Under the pieces are notes generated by a model that had not been told where the DNA came from, ran no database searches, and was given only the letters and a program-made list of their open reading frames with translations. DNA of 64,000 bases from an uncultured Clostridia bacterium. GTDB lineage: Bacteria > Bacillota > Clostridia > TANB77 > CAG-508. The stretch lies in contig CAKPKF010000004.1 in NCBI GenBank assembly GCA_934167175.1, positions 20,604 through 84,603 on the forward strand, in the 5' to 3' direction. A program made the position numbers and the translations under genes. Numbering within the stretch: the first letter of the stretch is position 1; the number at the start of each line of letters is the position of its first letter. This document shows, piece after piece, positions 7,534-16,876 of the stretch.

Positions 7534-10234
7534 ATGAGTAAAAGATGGTTTAACAAATCTATTGAACAAGTAAGTCAAGAATTATCAACAGATGTAAAGA
7601 AAGGTCTAACACGGAGAAGAAATACAAAAAAGGCAAGCAGAATATGGCTTTAATGAAATTAAAGCTAAAAAGAAAAAGCCATTGATTGTAAAATTTTTAG
7701 AACAATTTAAAGATTTTATGATTATTGTATTGATACTTGCAGCTATAGTTTCAGGAATGGTTGGAGTAGCACAAGGAGAAGGAATAACAGATACGATAAT
7801 TATATTAATTGTTGTTATTGTTAATGCAATTATAGGAGTAATGCAAGAAAATAAAGCCGAAAAATCTTTAGAAGCATTACAAAAACTTAGTAATCATGTG
7901 GCAAAAGTTATAAGAAATGGAAAATTAGAAGTCGTTGCATCAAGAGAATTAGTGCCAGGAGATATCGTTGTACTAGAAACAGGAGATTTTATACCAGCTG
8001 ACTTGAGATTAATAGAAGCTGTAAATCTAAAATCACAAGAATCAGCATTAACAGGAGAATCAGTTCCAGTTGAGAAGAATTGTGAAGCAATTTCAGATGA
8101 AGAAATAGGACTAGGCGATAGAGTTAATATGGTATTTTCATCAAGTTTAATTACTTATGGTAGAGGAAAAGGAATTGTTGTAGAGACAGGAATGAATACG
8201 GAAGTTGGAAAAATTGCAGGTATAATAAATAGTACAGAAAAAACAGAAACTCCTCTTCAAGTAAAATTGAATAAACTAGGTAAAACACTAGGATTAGCAG
8301 CACTAGTGATTTGTGCTGTGATATTTGGTGTGGGGCTGTTATATGGAAAAGAACCCATTCATATGTTTATGACGGCAGTTAGCCTTGCTGTTGCGGCTAT
8401 ACCAGAGGGATTAGCGGCAGTTTCTACTATAGTACTTGCAATTGGTGTACAAAGAATGGTTAAGAAAAATGCTATTGTTAAAAGACTACCAGCAGTAGAG
8501 ACATTAGGAAGCAGTACTGTTATATGTTCAGATAAAACAGGAACATTAACTCAAAATAAGATGACAGTTCAAAAAGTATTTTATAACAACAACTTATACA
8601 CATTAGAAGATGCAGATAATAAAAATGAAGAATTAATAAAATTAATACATGCAAGTATGTTATGTAATGATACAAAAATAAGTCAAGATAAGGAATTAAC
8701 AGGAGATCCTACAGAAACAGCTTTAGTAGACTTAGGATTTAAATTAGGTTTTCAAGAAGAAATATATAAAGAATTTCCAAGAACAGAAGAAATACCTTTT
8801 GATTCAAATAGAAAATTAATGACAACAGTTCATTCTAATGGAGGAAAATATATTGTATATACTAAAGGTGGAGTAGATGAATTATTAAAAAGAAGTAAAT
8901 CATATATAATTAATGGAGAAATAAGATATGATTTAGAAGAGTATAAAAAAGAAATAGAAAAGCAAAATGAGGCAATGGCAAAAACGGCACTAAGAGTGTT
9001 AGCAATGGGATATAAAGAATTAGATCATGAACCAACTAAAGAAGAAATGAAAAACCTAGAATCAGATTTGATATATATTGGAATGGTTGGAATGATTGAT
9101 CCTCCAAGAGAAGAAGCAAAAGAAGCAGTTAAGAAATGTAAAACAGCAGGAATAAAACCAGTAATGATAACAGGAGATCACAAGATAACAGCAATAGCAA
9201 TAGCTCAATCTTTAGGAATATTAAAAGATGAAGATGAAGCAATCACTGGAATAGAACTTGAAAAAATGTCAGATGAAGATTTAACAAAAAATGTTAGACA
9301 TTACTCAGTATATGCTAGGGTATCTCCAGAACATAAAGTTAGAATAGTAAAAGCATGGCAAGCAAATGGAGAAGTTGTTGCTATGACAGGTGATGGAGTA
9401 AATGATGCACCAGCACTAAAAACAGCAGATATAGGTTGTGCAATGGGAGTGGTTGGAACAGATGTCGCAAAAGAAGCAGCAGATGTAATATTAACAGATG
9501 ACAATTTTGCAACAGTTGTATCAGCAGTAGAAGAAGGTAGAAGAATTTATTCAAATATATTAAAAGCAATACAATTCTTGCTTTCAAGTAATGTCGGAGA
9601 AATTATTGTATTATTTGTAGCAATATTAATAACACCATTACTTGCTAAATGGTTTAATATAACAGACATATCTGCATTAGAACCATTATTACCAATACAA
9701 ATATTGTGGATTAATTTAGTAACAGATTCATTACCAGCATTAGCATTAGCTGTCGACCCAGCAGCTAAAAACATAATGAAAAGAAAACCAGTAAAACCAG
9801 GAAAAGGAATTTTCACTAAAGGAATGACATGGAGAGTAATTTATCAAGGAATAATGATAGGATTTTTAACACTTGCAGCATTCTGTATAGGATTAGCAAC
9901 ACCTGGATATGAAGAACATATTAGAATAGAAATAGCTCAAACAATGGCATTTACAGTGCTAGCACTTTCAGAGTTAGTTCATGTTTTTAATGTTAGAAAT
10001 AATCAAGAATCAATATTTAAAACAAATATATTTAATAACAGTAAGTTAATATTAGCTGTGCTTGTTTCTGCTATGCTAATGCTAATAATATTATTTGTTC
10101 CAGCATTAAGAGATATATTTAGTATTTGGAAACTACCAGCAGAAAATATACTAGAAGTAGTATTACTAGTATTTTCGCCAATTTTAATAGTTGAAATATT
10201 TAAACTATTAAAAATAAATGGAAAAGAAGATTAA
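7534..10234 (+). CDS. P2-type cation (Ca2+/Mn2+) ATPase, needs +1 frameshift at CGG
   Basis: ATP-driven cation exporter of the plasma membrane. The true start is ATG 7534 after AAAGGAGAAC, giving MSKRWFNKSIEQ, the usual N-terminus. After 26 codons the frame meets CGG (7612) and would stop 12 codons later. Skipping the C continues in the +1 frame as GEEIQKRQAEYGFNEIKAK and then runs unbroken to 10234, 899 residues in all. Motifs: TGES in the actuator domain, IPEGLAAVS in TM4, phosphorylation site DKTGTLTQNK, TGDPTE, and TGDGVNDAPA in the hinge. The yybP-ykoY leader argues for Mn2+ as substrate, though family members also move Ca2+. All catalytic motifs being intact argues against simple decay. 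A TTG at 7682 has been read as a start but lacks the N-domain and a ribosome site. Confidence 0.9.
7612..7614 (+). other. In-frame CGG, +1 frameshift site (P-type ATPase)
   Basis: Zero frame reads CTA ACA CGG AGA. The restored frame reads ACA (C) GGA GAA GAA ATA CAA. The shift codon is GGA glycine. Confidence 0.8.
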
Positions 10235-10248
10235 TAGTATAATTTAAT

Positions 10249-10296
10249 AAAAACTAAAGAAAGAACAAATACTCTTTGTTCTTTCTTTAGTTTTAT
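10249..10296. terminator. Bidirectional terminator
   Basis: AAAACTAAAGAAAGAACAAA and its complement form a ~19-bp stem followed by T-runs on both strands, between the convergent ATPase and rqcH genes. Confidence 0.85.
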
Positions 10297-12018
10297 CTAA
10301 ATTTCTTCAGGAGGAGTTACAAATATAGTTTTATAGTTAATATAAGTTACCATTCCAGGTTTAGCTCCAGAAGTTTTTTTTACATATTTAACAAAAGTAT
10401 AATCAACTGGCACATTCGAAGACTTTTTTGCTTTACTATGGTAAGCAGCAAGCTCCGCACATTTTATCAGTATATCTTGAGTAGGAGAAACATTGTTGTC
10501 GCATTTTAAAATGACATGGCTACCATGAATTTTCTGAGTATGAAACCATATATCATTTTTATTAGCAAGTTTTAGTGTTAAATAATCATTTTGTTTGTTA
10601 TTTTTACCTACTAAGATTGTAAATCCATCTATTGTAAATTCTTTAGGAGAAGATATAGTATTATTAGTTTTCTTATTATTTGATTTATTCTTTTGAGTCA
10701 ATACATCCTTAAATAATGTACTTTCGGAAAGTTCTGTATAAATTTCATCTATTTCTGATATAGTAGTAGAATTTTCTATGCTAAAAACTAAACTTTCAAT
10801 ATAATTCAAGTCTTTTTCAGTATCTTTTTTTTGAAGTTGGACAACTTTTAAAGCATTATTTAACTTAGAATATTTTTTAAAAAACATTTGGACATTTTTA
10901 GCAGGTGAAAAACGTATGTCAAGAGGAATTGTGATTGGCGAATTGTTTTCATAGTAGTTTTCAACGGTGATGCTATCAGTGTTATTGTGTAACTTATATA
11001 AATTTGCAGTTAAAAGTTCACCGTAAAGCCTGTAAATCTCCATATCATTACATTCAGACAATTTTTTATTTATATTAGCTAGTCGTTTGGTGTATTTTTG
11101 CAATTCAGATAAAATTAGTTTTAAAACATTGTTACGATATGTTTTAAACATTTCTATATTCTCTTTATTAGTATAAAAATCATCAATAAAGAAGTTGATA
11201 TTAAACAAAGAGTCATTTTCTTGTAAAACAACAGAATAATCATTATTAATTTTTCCATTAGTAGATAGCAATTTACAAGAGATATTTTTAGTTCCTATGT
11301 TATTTATAATACCTTTCATATAATTAAAAAGTGATTCAATATCGGCTTTATCATTGCTATGTCCACAGTTTGATTCATTAATACAACTTAAAACAAAGGA
11401 ATTGCTAATACCTGTGAAAGTATTTGAAATAGCTTTATTTAGAGATAAATCCTCTAATTTAGGTAAAAGTATCTCATAAAATTCTTCAAAATTTTTAATA
11501 TCTAAAAAACTTATTTTATTGCTAGCAGGAAATTCGTATACTCGTGCAGGAAGAATATCTCTAGATGATTTTTGAGTAGAATCCAAATGCCTTAAACTGT
11601 CTATAATTCTATTATTATCATTGACTAATATGATATTGCTATGTTTTCCCATTAATTCAACAATCAATTTCTTTTGAATTAAGTCATTAAGTTCATTATA
11701 ACCTTCTAATGTAAAAACAATAACTCTTTCTAAATCAAAAGTCGAAATATTTATTATTCTATTTCCTATAAGATGTTTTCGTAAAAGCATACAAAAATTT
11801 GGTGCTTTAAAAGGACGAGGTTTACTGTTAGTTGTAAGATTTACTCTATAATTACTAGGATTAATACACAAATTTAAAGCTAAATTCTTTTTGTTTGAAT
11901 ATAGTCCTAAAATGATTTCATTTTTAGAAGGCTCAAAAACTTTGTTTATTTTTGCTCCTATAATATTATTTTGTAATTCAGCTACAATAGATTTTGTAAC
12001 TATACCATCAAAAGCCAT
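10297..12018 (-). CDS. rqcH: RqcH (NFACT/Rqc2 family) ribosome-quality-control protein
   Basis: Binds stalled 50S subunits carrying peptidyl-tRNA and directs C-terminal alanine tailing of the nascent chain. The N-terminal NFACT-N region starts MAFDGIVTKSIVAEL and contains KINKVFEP and the NFCMLLRKHL segment. Coiled coils follow in the middle, and the NFACT-R domain shows NDIWFHTQKIHGSHVILK near the C-terminus. The 573 residues match Bacillus RqcH. I chose ATG 12018 with TTGGAG 8 bases ahead. An upstream ATG at 12051 lies before the likely transcription start from the promoter at 12055-12083. A stall-rescue factor is worth noting in a genome with apparent hungry CGG codons. Confidence 0.92.
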   Translation of the reverse strand: MAFDGIVTKSIVAELQNNIIGAKINKVFEPSKNEIILGLYSNKKNLALNLCINPSNYRVNLTTNSKPRPFKAPNFCMLLRKHLIGNRIINISTFDLERVIVFTLEGYNELNDLIQKKLIVELMGKHSNIILVNDNNRIIDSLRHLDSTQKSSRDILPARVYEFPASNKISFLDIKNFEEFYEILLPKLEDLSLNKAISNTFTGISNSFVLSCINESNCGHSNDKADIESLFNYMKGIINNIGTKNISCKLLSTNGKINNDYSVVLQENDSLFNINFFIDDFYTNKENIEMFKTYRNNVLKLILSELQKYTKRLANINKKLSECNDMEIYRLYGELLTANLYKLHNNTDSITVENYYENNSPITIPLDIRFSPAKNVQMFFKKYSKLNNALKVVQLQKKDTEKDLNYIESLVFSIENSTTISEIDEIYTELSESTLFKDVLTQKNKSNNKKTNNTISSPKEFTIDGFTILVGKNNKQNDYLTLKLANKNDIWFHTQKIHGSHVILKCDNNVSPTQDILIKCAELAAYHSKAKKSSNVPVDYTFVKYVKKTSGAKPGMVTYINYKTIFVTPPEEI

Positions 12019-12054
12019 AAAAAACGCTCCAATCTCAATTTTATATTTCATGTA

Positions 12055-12083
12055 ATTATAATATAAATGTGTAGATTTTGCAA
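12055..12083 (-). promoter_or_regulatory. Sigma-A promoter of rqcH
   Basis: On the minus strand TTGCAA (12083-12078), 17-base spacer, TATAAT (12060-12055). Confidence 0.75.
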
Positions 12084-12117
12084 ACCAATGAAAATAGGTA
12101 ATTTTTGAATATTTGTA

Positions 12118-12147
12118 TTGACATTACGCTAACAGGTGGAATATAAT
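12118..12147 (+). promoter_or_regulatory. Sigma-A promoter of sigH
   Basis: TTGACA (12118-12123), 18-base spacer, TATAAT (12142-12147), followed by a short leader and AGCAGGAGGTAACA. Confidence 0.8.
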
Positions 12148-12181
12148 ACGAATATAGATTCAGCAGGAGGTAACAATACAT

Positions 12182-12829
12182 ATGAAGAATAGCGGTATGT
12201 TTTATCCTAAGGATAGTAACTTTACAAACATGACTGATGAAGAGCTAATAGAACTTATAAAGTCAGGAAATAAACATGCTTTAAATTTTTTATTAGAGAA
12301 ATATAAAGAACTTGTAAATATGAAGGTTAGTAAATATTATATAGTAGGTGCAGAAAAAGAAGACATAACTCAAGAAGGGATGATTGGGCTTTTTAAAGCT
12401 GTAAAAGGATTTGATAATCAAAAGCAAAATTCTTTTAAAACATTTGCTAATTTATGCATAGAAAGGCAATTAATAACAGCAATAAAAACATCTAATAGGC
12501 AAAAACATATGCCACTTAATTCATATTTATCGTTAAATACTTCTGCATATGAAGAAGACGACACAATCACGTTACTAGATGTATTTAATTCACATTCAAT
12601 AGAAGACCCACTAGATACAATAACTAAAAAAGAATATTATAAAACAGTAGAAAATAACATAGAAAAATCTTTAAGTAAATTTGAAAAAAGAGTATTGGAA
12701 AATTACATGAGAGGGGACAGCTATGTAAAAATAGCAGAAAAGTTAGATACACCAGTGAAATCAGTAGATAATGCTATACAAAGGATAAGAAAAAAGGCAA
12801 CAAAAACAATTTCAGGGAAAGAAATCTAA
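12182..12829 (+). CDS. sigH: RNA polymerase sigma-H (stage 0 sporulation)
   Basis: A 215-residue sigma-70 family factor with region 2 (about residues 35-110: FLLEKYKELV, EDITQEGMIGLFKAVKGFD, FKTFANLCIERQLITAIK) and region 4 (about 150-205: LSKFEKRVLENYMRGDSYVKIAEKL, VDNAIQRIRKKA). The spacing and the region-2 core match Spo0H/SigH of Bacilli and Clostridia, which transcribes early sporulation and stationary-phase genes. The ribosome site is strong (AGGAGGTAAC). It ends just before a hairpin and tRNA-Thr. Confidence 0.92.
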   Translation: MKNSGMFYPKDSNFTNMTDEELIELIKSGNKHALNFLLEKYKELVNMKVSKYYIVGAEKEDITQEGMIGLFKAVKGFDNQKQNSFKTFANLCIERQLITAIKTSNRQKHMPLNSYLSLNTSAYEEDDTITLLDVFNSHSIEDPLDTITKKEYYKTVENNIEKSLSKFEKRVLENYMRGDSYVKIAEKLDTPVKSVDNAIQRIRKKATKTISGKEI

Positions 12830-12830
12830 A

Positions 12831-12854
12831 AGTACTAATTGTAAAATTAGTACG
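12831..12854 (+). terminator. Hairpin after sigH
   Basis: AGTACTAATT-GTAA-AATTAGTAC is a 9-bp perfect stem with a 4-base loop but no T-run. It is either a weak terminator or a processing signal before the tRNA. Confidence 0.5.
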
Positions 12855-12859
12855 GATGT

Positions 12860-12935
12860 GCTTCTATAGCTCAGTAGGTAGAGCACTGCCATGGTAAGGC
12901 AGGGGTCGCCGGTTCAATTCCGGCTGGAAGCTCCA
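12860..12935 (+). tRNA. tRNA-Thr (anticodon GGT)
   Basis: Acceptor GCTTCTA pairs with TGGAAGC. The D-arm contains AGCTCAGTAGGTAGAGC. The anticodon stem CTGCC/GGCAG encloses ATGGTAA, giving anticodon GGT. The T-arm is CCGGTTCAATTCCGG, and the CCA end is encoded. Confidence 0.96.
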
Positions 12936-12936
12936 C

Positions 12937-12987
12937 AGAAAAGTCCTCTATATCTATTTAAATATGGATAATAGAGGACTTTTCTTA
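12937..12987 (+). terminator. Terminator after tRNA-Thr
   Basis: AGAAAAGTCCTCTAT pairs with ATAGAGGACTTTTCT around an 18-base AT-rich loop, ending in a T-rich tail. Confidence 0.8.
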
Positions 12988-13029
12988 TATTGAAATTGGA
13001 AAAATTCAAAAGATAAAAGGAGGGTAAAA

Positions 13030-13305
13030 TTGATTTGTACAAAATGTGGTAAAGAATTAGAAAGAGGGTATCCAGTTTGTCTTAACTGTGGACAAAGATG
13101 GGAGGTACAAGAAGGAGAAGAAGAGGAAAAGAGAGAAATAAAACAATATAATAAAAACAAAAATAAAATTAATATAGTGGTATTAGTAATAGCAGTAGTA
13201 TTAGTGCTAGCATTGTTTATGTTCCCAATGGTAATGACATTTATGGGGCTAAGACAAATGGCAGAAACTTATGAATCATTGCAGAGTATCAGTGGAGGAA
13301 TGTAA
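13030..13305 (+). CDS. Zinc-ribbon membrane protein, small
   Basis: A 91-residue protein with a TTG start, placed 6 bases after AAAGGAGGG, which fixes the start. The N-terminal zinc ribbon is CTKCGKELERGYPVCLNCG (four Cys as CxxC...CxxC). An acidic/basic linker and one strong transmembrane helix (about residues 48-70) follow, then a short tail. Such zinc-ribbon/TM proteins are common in Clostridia without a defined role. Its 3' end lies 28 bases before the pilin-like gene, suggesting an operon. Confidence 0.75.
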   Translation: MICTKCGKELERGYPVCLNCGQRWEVQEGEEEEKREIKQYNKNKNKINIVVLVIAVVLVLALFMFPMVMTFMGLRQMAETYESLQSISGGM

Positions 13306-13333
13306 GAAACTTAAGAAAAATGGAGGAGATATG

Positions 13334-14341
13334 ATGAATAAATTAAAAGAACAAAAAGCTATAACATTAGTAGCTTTAGTAATAACAATAATAATTTTAT
13401 TAATTCTAGCAGGTGTAGCATTAAGTTTAGTAATAGGAGATAATGGGTTAATAAAAAAATCAAAAGAAAGTGCAGAAAGATATAATCAATCAGCTCAAAA
13501 AGAAACTGCGGATTTAGAAAGTTATGATGAAGAATTTAAAAATTTGTTAGGAAATTCTATAAAAGCAACAGCAAAGGAAATAGCACAAAAACCATCTGAA
13601 TATTATGGAAAAGAGATAAAAGGTTATACATGTGCAAATTCTCAAGCAGTAAATGCTTGGAAAATATTTTTTGCAGATGAAAATAATATATACATAATAG
13701 CTGACGACTATATTAGTTATCAATATGCTCCAAACGGAAAAAATGGAACAGAAATAACAAGAGATGAAAATAGTGAATATGGCTTATTATTTACAAATGT
13801 AAGCAATGATTATAGAGGAGCTGCAGATATAACAAATGAGAAGGTAAAAAAATGGTTTGAATATTTAAAAGAATATCCATCAGTAGAAAGACCAAATGCT
13901 AAAGCAGTTGCATATATGTTAGACACTAATGTGTGGGGAAAGTTTGCAGGAAATAATGCAGAATATGCAATAGGAAGTCCAACAATAGAAATGTTTTGCA
14001 AGTCATATAACAGCATACATGATAAAAAAATAGAATATAAATTGGAAAGTTACGGATACGATATAAAATGGAATCCAGGAAGTACAGATTATAATGATAA
14101 TATTAGTGGGTTGGATATAACAGAAAATTTATATGTGCTTACTAATGAAAATGCAAATGGATATTGGTTATCAAGTCCATCAACTTGTAGTGATGGCTTT
14201 TTATTGGAAATTGGAAAACAAGGGGGGATATCACCTGAACATATAAATGGTGGAAATGCAGGAATTCGTCCTGTAGTTTGTCTAAGTAATAACGTAAAAT
14301 TGGAAAAACAAGATGAAAATTCGTATAAAATAGTAGAATAA
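13334..14341 (+). CDS. Prepilin-like surface protein with DUF6273-type C-terminal domain
   Basis: The N-terminus MNKLKEQKAITLVALVITI is a type IV pilin-like signal: a short basic leader, then a long hydrophobic helix with LILAGVALSLVIGDNGLIKK, a form frequent in gut Clostridia. The usual Gly before the cleavage point (KGITL) is Ala here (KAITL), so processing by a prepilin peptidase is uncertain. The exported part ends in a domain with GYWLSSPSTCSDGF and GNAGIRPVVCLSNNV, typical of DUF6273-like extracellular proteins. GGAGG precedes two adjacent ATGs (13331 and 13334); I use the second for spacing. It is likely a cell-surface or pilus-associated protein, function unknown. Confidence 0.75.
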   Translation: MNKLKEQKAITLVALVITIIILLILAGVALSLVIGDNGLIKKSKESAERYNQSAQKETADLESYDEEFKNLLGNSIKATAKEIAQKPSEYYGKEIKGYTCANSQAVNAWKIFFADENNIYIIADDYISYQYAPNGKNGTEITRDENSEYGLLFTNVSNDYRGAADITNEKVKKWFEYLKEYPSVERPNAKAVAYMLDTNVWGKFAGNNAEYAIGSPTIEMFCKSYNSIHDKKIEYKLESYGYDIKWNPGSTDYNDNISGLDITENLYVLTNENANGYWLSSPSTCSDGFLLEIGKQGGISPEHINGGNAGIRPVVCLSNNVKLEKQDENSYKIVE

Positions 14342-14392
14342 ATATATAAGAGCAATAAAATTAAACTTTTTATTGCTCTTATATATTTTTGA
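14339..14392 (+). terminator. Intrinsic terminator
   Basis: AATATATAAGAGCAATAAAA pairs with TTTTATTGCTCTTATATATT and is followed by TTT. Confidence 0.85.
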
Positions 14393-14423
14393 ATAAAAAA
14401 TTAAGTAAAATGTTTTATTATTT

Positions 14424-14452
14424 TTGACCAAAGAAATATCTTGTGATAGAAT
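14424..14452 (+). promoter_or_regulatory. Sigma-A promoter of the DnaB-like/yqeK operon
   Basis: TTGACC (14424-14429), 17-base spacer, TAGAAT (14447-14452). Confidence 0.7.
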
Positions 14453-14480
14453 AAACAAAAATTAACATTGGAGGCGTAAA

Positions 14481-16247
14481 ATGGAAAAAGAGAAAAAAAA
14501 TTATAAAGATTTAGAAGAAAGTATTAATAAGATTTTTCAAAAAGACAAAGCATATAGAGAGGCAGAAAGACTAAAAAAAGAAGAAGCATTAAGAGAAAAA
14601 GAATTTGATAAGGACGAATTTATTTACCAATTGCAAGGTGAAATTAATGTATTAGAAAAAAGAGAAAGAGAAGAAATGGAGAGAAATGGCTCTAATGCTA
14701 AAGTAGAGAGACTAGAATATCCTAAAGAATTAGATAATTTGACATTAGAAACATTATATATTGCTTTATTGTATGGAACTCCTAATGCAATTTCTAAATT
14801 CTATTTTGAAAGCGACTTATGTTATTTTTCAAGTGAAATAATATTAAATTTGTATAAAGGAATAATTTTTGAAGATGGAGAAAAAAGTGCACCATTACAT
14901 TTGAAAGAAGGTTTTAATTTTCCTAAAGTTATAAATGAATTATATGATTTAAAGGCAGAGATGAGAAGTGTACCATTATATAAAAAATATAATTTTGAAG
15001 TTGTTTACAGAGAATTGAAGAAATTATTTATTTTGAAAAAAAGTTATATAGAAGCACCTACTAAAGCAATGCAAGAAAAAATATTTGAAATAAAAAATTA
15101 TAAAAAGTATAAAATAATGTCTTCAGAAGAAGTAAGAGAAGCAATTAAACAACTAACAGTAACAAATAGGTTAAGCCAAGCGGTGCTAAATAAAGGAATT
15201 GCAGAATTTTGGTTTGATGAAAAAAATGAATTAAGGGATGGAGTTCCACTACCTTTCCCTATAATGACAAAAGTATTTAAAGGCTTTAGAAAAGCAGAAA
15301 TTATGGCATATGCAATGCCGTCAAATGCTGGTAAAAGTAGGTTCACAGTTAATTTAGCATGTAATATAGCATTTATACATCAAAAAAGAGTTCTAGTAGT
15401 TTCTAACGAAATGACAGAAGATAAAATGAGACTATGTTTACTTACAACTATCTTAAATAGTCCTAAATTTCAAGAAATTCATAAACAAGAAATTGTAAAA
15501 AACGAAGGTGAGCTTCTAGAATTTAAATTTAGAGCAGATAATCCAGAAGAAGTTGAATTAGATGAACGAGGGTTCATAAAAAAATATGAAAATGAAAGTC
15601 AAGCAGATTTTATAAAAAGGTTAATAAAACATTCAACAGAATTTAATAAAATAATGAAAGTAATAGAATGGGTAGATAGCCAAATAAATAATTCAATATA
15701 TTTTGTTCATCTTACAGAATATACAAATAATGATTTACATGAAGTTATTTCAAATTACATGTACAAAGAGGGAGTTGACTTTGTATTTTATGATACACTA
15801 AAAACTGATGTAAATAATATAGGAAATTATGAGGAGTTAAAAAAGACAGCAACTATACTTTCAGAACTTACTCAAAAATTTAACATATTTATTGGTGCTT
15901 CTATACAATTATTAGATAATAGCACATCACCAATTAATCTAACAATTAATGATTTATCTGTAAGTAAAAATGTAAAAGAAGTGTTTGATACACTATCACT
16001 ATTTAAACAAATCAACCCTAAAAATTATAGCGATTATGAATATTCAGATTCAGATAGATTTATAGAGTGTCATGATTTAGAGGTTTACGATGATCCAGAT
16101 GTTAGATATTATATATGTGTTATAGATAAAAACAGAGCAGGAGCTAAACCAAAATTATTATTTAGACTTAACTTAGCTTATAATGAGTGGGTAGAAGTTG
16201 GTTATGTTAGAGTAAAAGAAGCGGAAGGAGAAGCAGTAGGACAATAG
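14481..16247 (+). CDS. DnaB/RecA-like P-loop ATPase, function uncertain
   Basis: A 588-residue protein. The first ~90 residues are a charged coiled coil. A helical region follows, then from about residue 270 a RecA-like core: Walker A AMPSNAGKSRFTVNLACNIA, then RVLVVSNEMTEDKMR (as in the DnaB motif 1a region), Walker B VDFVFYDTLK, and a late KNRAGAKPKLLFRLN resembling the C-terminal KNRxG loop of replicative helicases. It is not the canonical DnaB: the N-terminal primase-binding fold is absent and Walker A lacks the usual leading glycine. It lies immediately upstream of yqeK (one base apart) with its own promoter, so it may be a conserved chromosomal gene or an old mobile-element helicase. 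The activity is inferred from the fold only. Confidence 0.7.
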   Translation: MEKEKKNYKDLEESINKIFQKDKAYREAERLKKEEALREKEFDKDEFIYQLQGEINVLEKREREEMERNGSNAKVERLEYPKELDNLTLETLYIALLYGTPNAISKFYFESDLCYFSSEIILNLYKGIIFEDGEKSAPLHLKEGFNFPKVINELYDLKAEMRSVPLYKKYNFEVVYRELKKLFILKKSYIEAPTKAMQEKIFEIKNYKKYKIMSSEEVREAIKQLTVTNRLSQAVLNKGIAEFWFDEKNELRDGVPLPFPIMTKVFKGFRKAEIMAYAMPSNAGKSRFTVNLACNIAFIHQKRVLVVSNEMTEDKMRLCLLTTILNSPKFQEIHKQEIVKNEGELLEFKFRADNPEEVELDERGFIKKYENESQADFIKRLIKHSTEFNKIMKVIEWVDSQINNSIYFVHLTEYTNNDLHEVISNYMYKEGVDFVFYDTLKTDVNNIGNYEELKKTATILSELTQKFNIFIGASIQLLDNSTSPINLTINDLSVSKNVKEVFDTLSLFKQINPKNYSDYEYSDSDRFIECHDLEVYDDPDVRYYICVIDKNRAGAKPKLLFRLNLAYNEWVEVGYVRVKEAEGEAVGQ

Positions 16248-16248
16248 T

Positions 16249-16827
16249 ATGGAAAATTTGGATATAGAGAAAATAAAAGAAGAAATAAAAAATAATTTAT
16301 CTGAGAGAAGATATAACCATTCAGTAGGAACAATGAAAAGAGCCGAAAAAATGGCAAAAATATATAATGTGGATGTAGAAAAAGCCAAATTAGCAGGACT
16401 TACACACGATATGGCAAAAGAATTAAGCCAAGAAGAAAAATTAAAATATGTAAAAGAAAACAATATAAAAATAGATGAAGTAGAAAGATTGTGTCCAGAT
16501 CTATTACATGGAAAAATAGCTGCACATATGTGTAAAGTAAAATATGGTTTTGATGAAGATATGCAAGAAGCAATAGCTTTTCATACAACAGGTAAAGTTA
16601 ATATGTCTATATTAGGAAAAATAATTTTTCTAGCAGATATAACAGAAGAAAATAGAAATTATGAAGACGCAGGTAAACTTAGAGAATTGTCAGAGAAAAA
16701 TCTTGATGAGGCAATGTTATATGCATTAAATAAAACTATAGAAAAGACGGTAAAAACAAATAAATTGTTACATCCAGATAGTGTAAATTCTAGAAATCAT
16801 ATATTGTCAGTAAATTATAAAATGTGA
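16249..16827 (+). CDS. yqeK: YqeK-type HD-domain phosphohydrolase
   Basis: Hydrolyses diadenosine tetraphosphate symmetrically to two ADP in family members. HD metal ligands are visible in RRYNHSVGTMKRAEKMA, AGLTHDMAKE, LLHGKIAAH and AIAFHTTG. At 192 residues it has the family length. AGGA lies 7 bases before the ATG, and the gene starts right after the DnaB-like stop. In many Firmicutes yqeK sits near rsfS and nadD; here the neighbours are a DnaB-like ATPase and ychF. Confidence 0.9.
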   Translation: MENLDIEKIKEEIKNNLSERRYNHSVGTMKRAEKMAKIYNVDVEKAKLAGLTHDMAKELSQEEKLKYVKENNIKIDEVERLCPDLLHGKIAAHMCKVKYGFDEDMQEAIAFHTTGKVNMSILGKIIFLADITEENRNYEDAGKLRELSEKNLDEAMLYALNKTIEKTVKTNKLLHPDSVNSRNHILSVNYKM

Positions 16828-16876
16828 TATAATATCAACTGTGTTAAAAATATAAATTTGAATAGGAGATGTTGAA

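Noticed and set aside
7626..7632. A AAA AAG slippery heptamer inside the ATPase frameshift region
   Set aside because: It would drive a -1 shift, which leads to the wrong frame and an early stop. The gene needs +1 (or -2), and the other five breaks have no such heptamer. CGG 14 bases upstream is the common element.
7682..10234. TTG start at 7682 for the P-type ATPase
   Set aside because: No ribosome site, and it would drop the conserved N-terminal segment found upstream in two frames, including the correctly spaced ATG at 7534.
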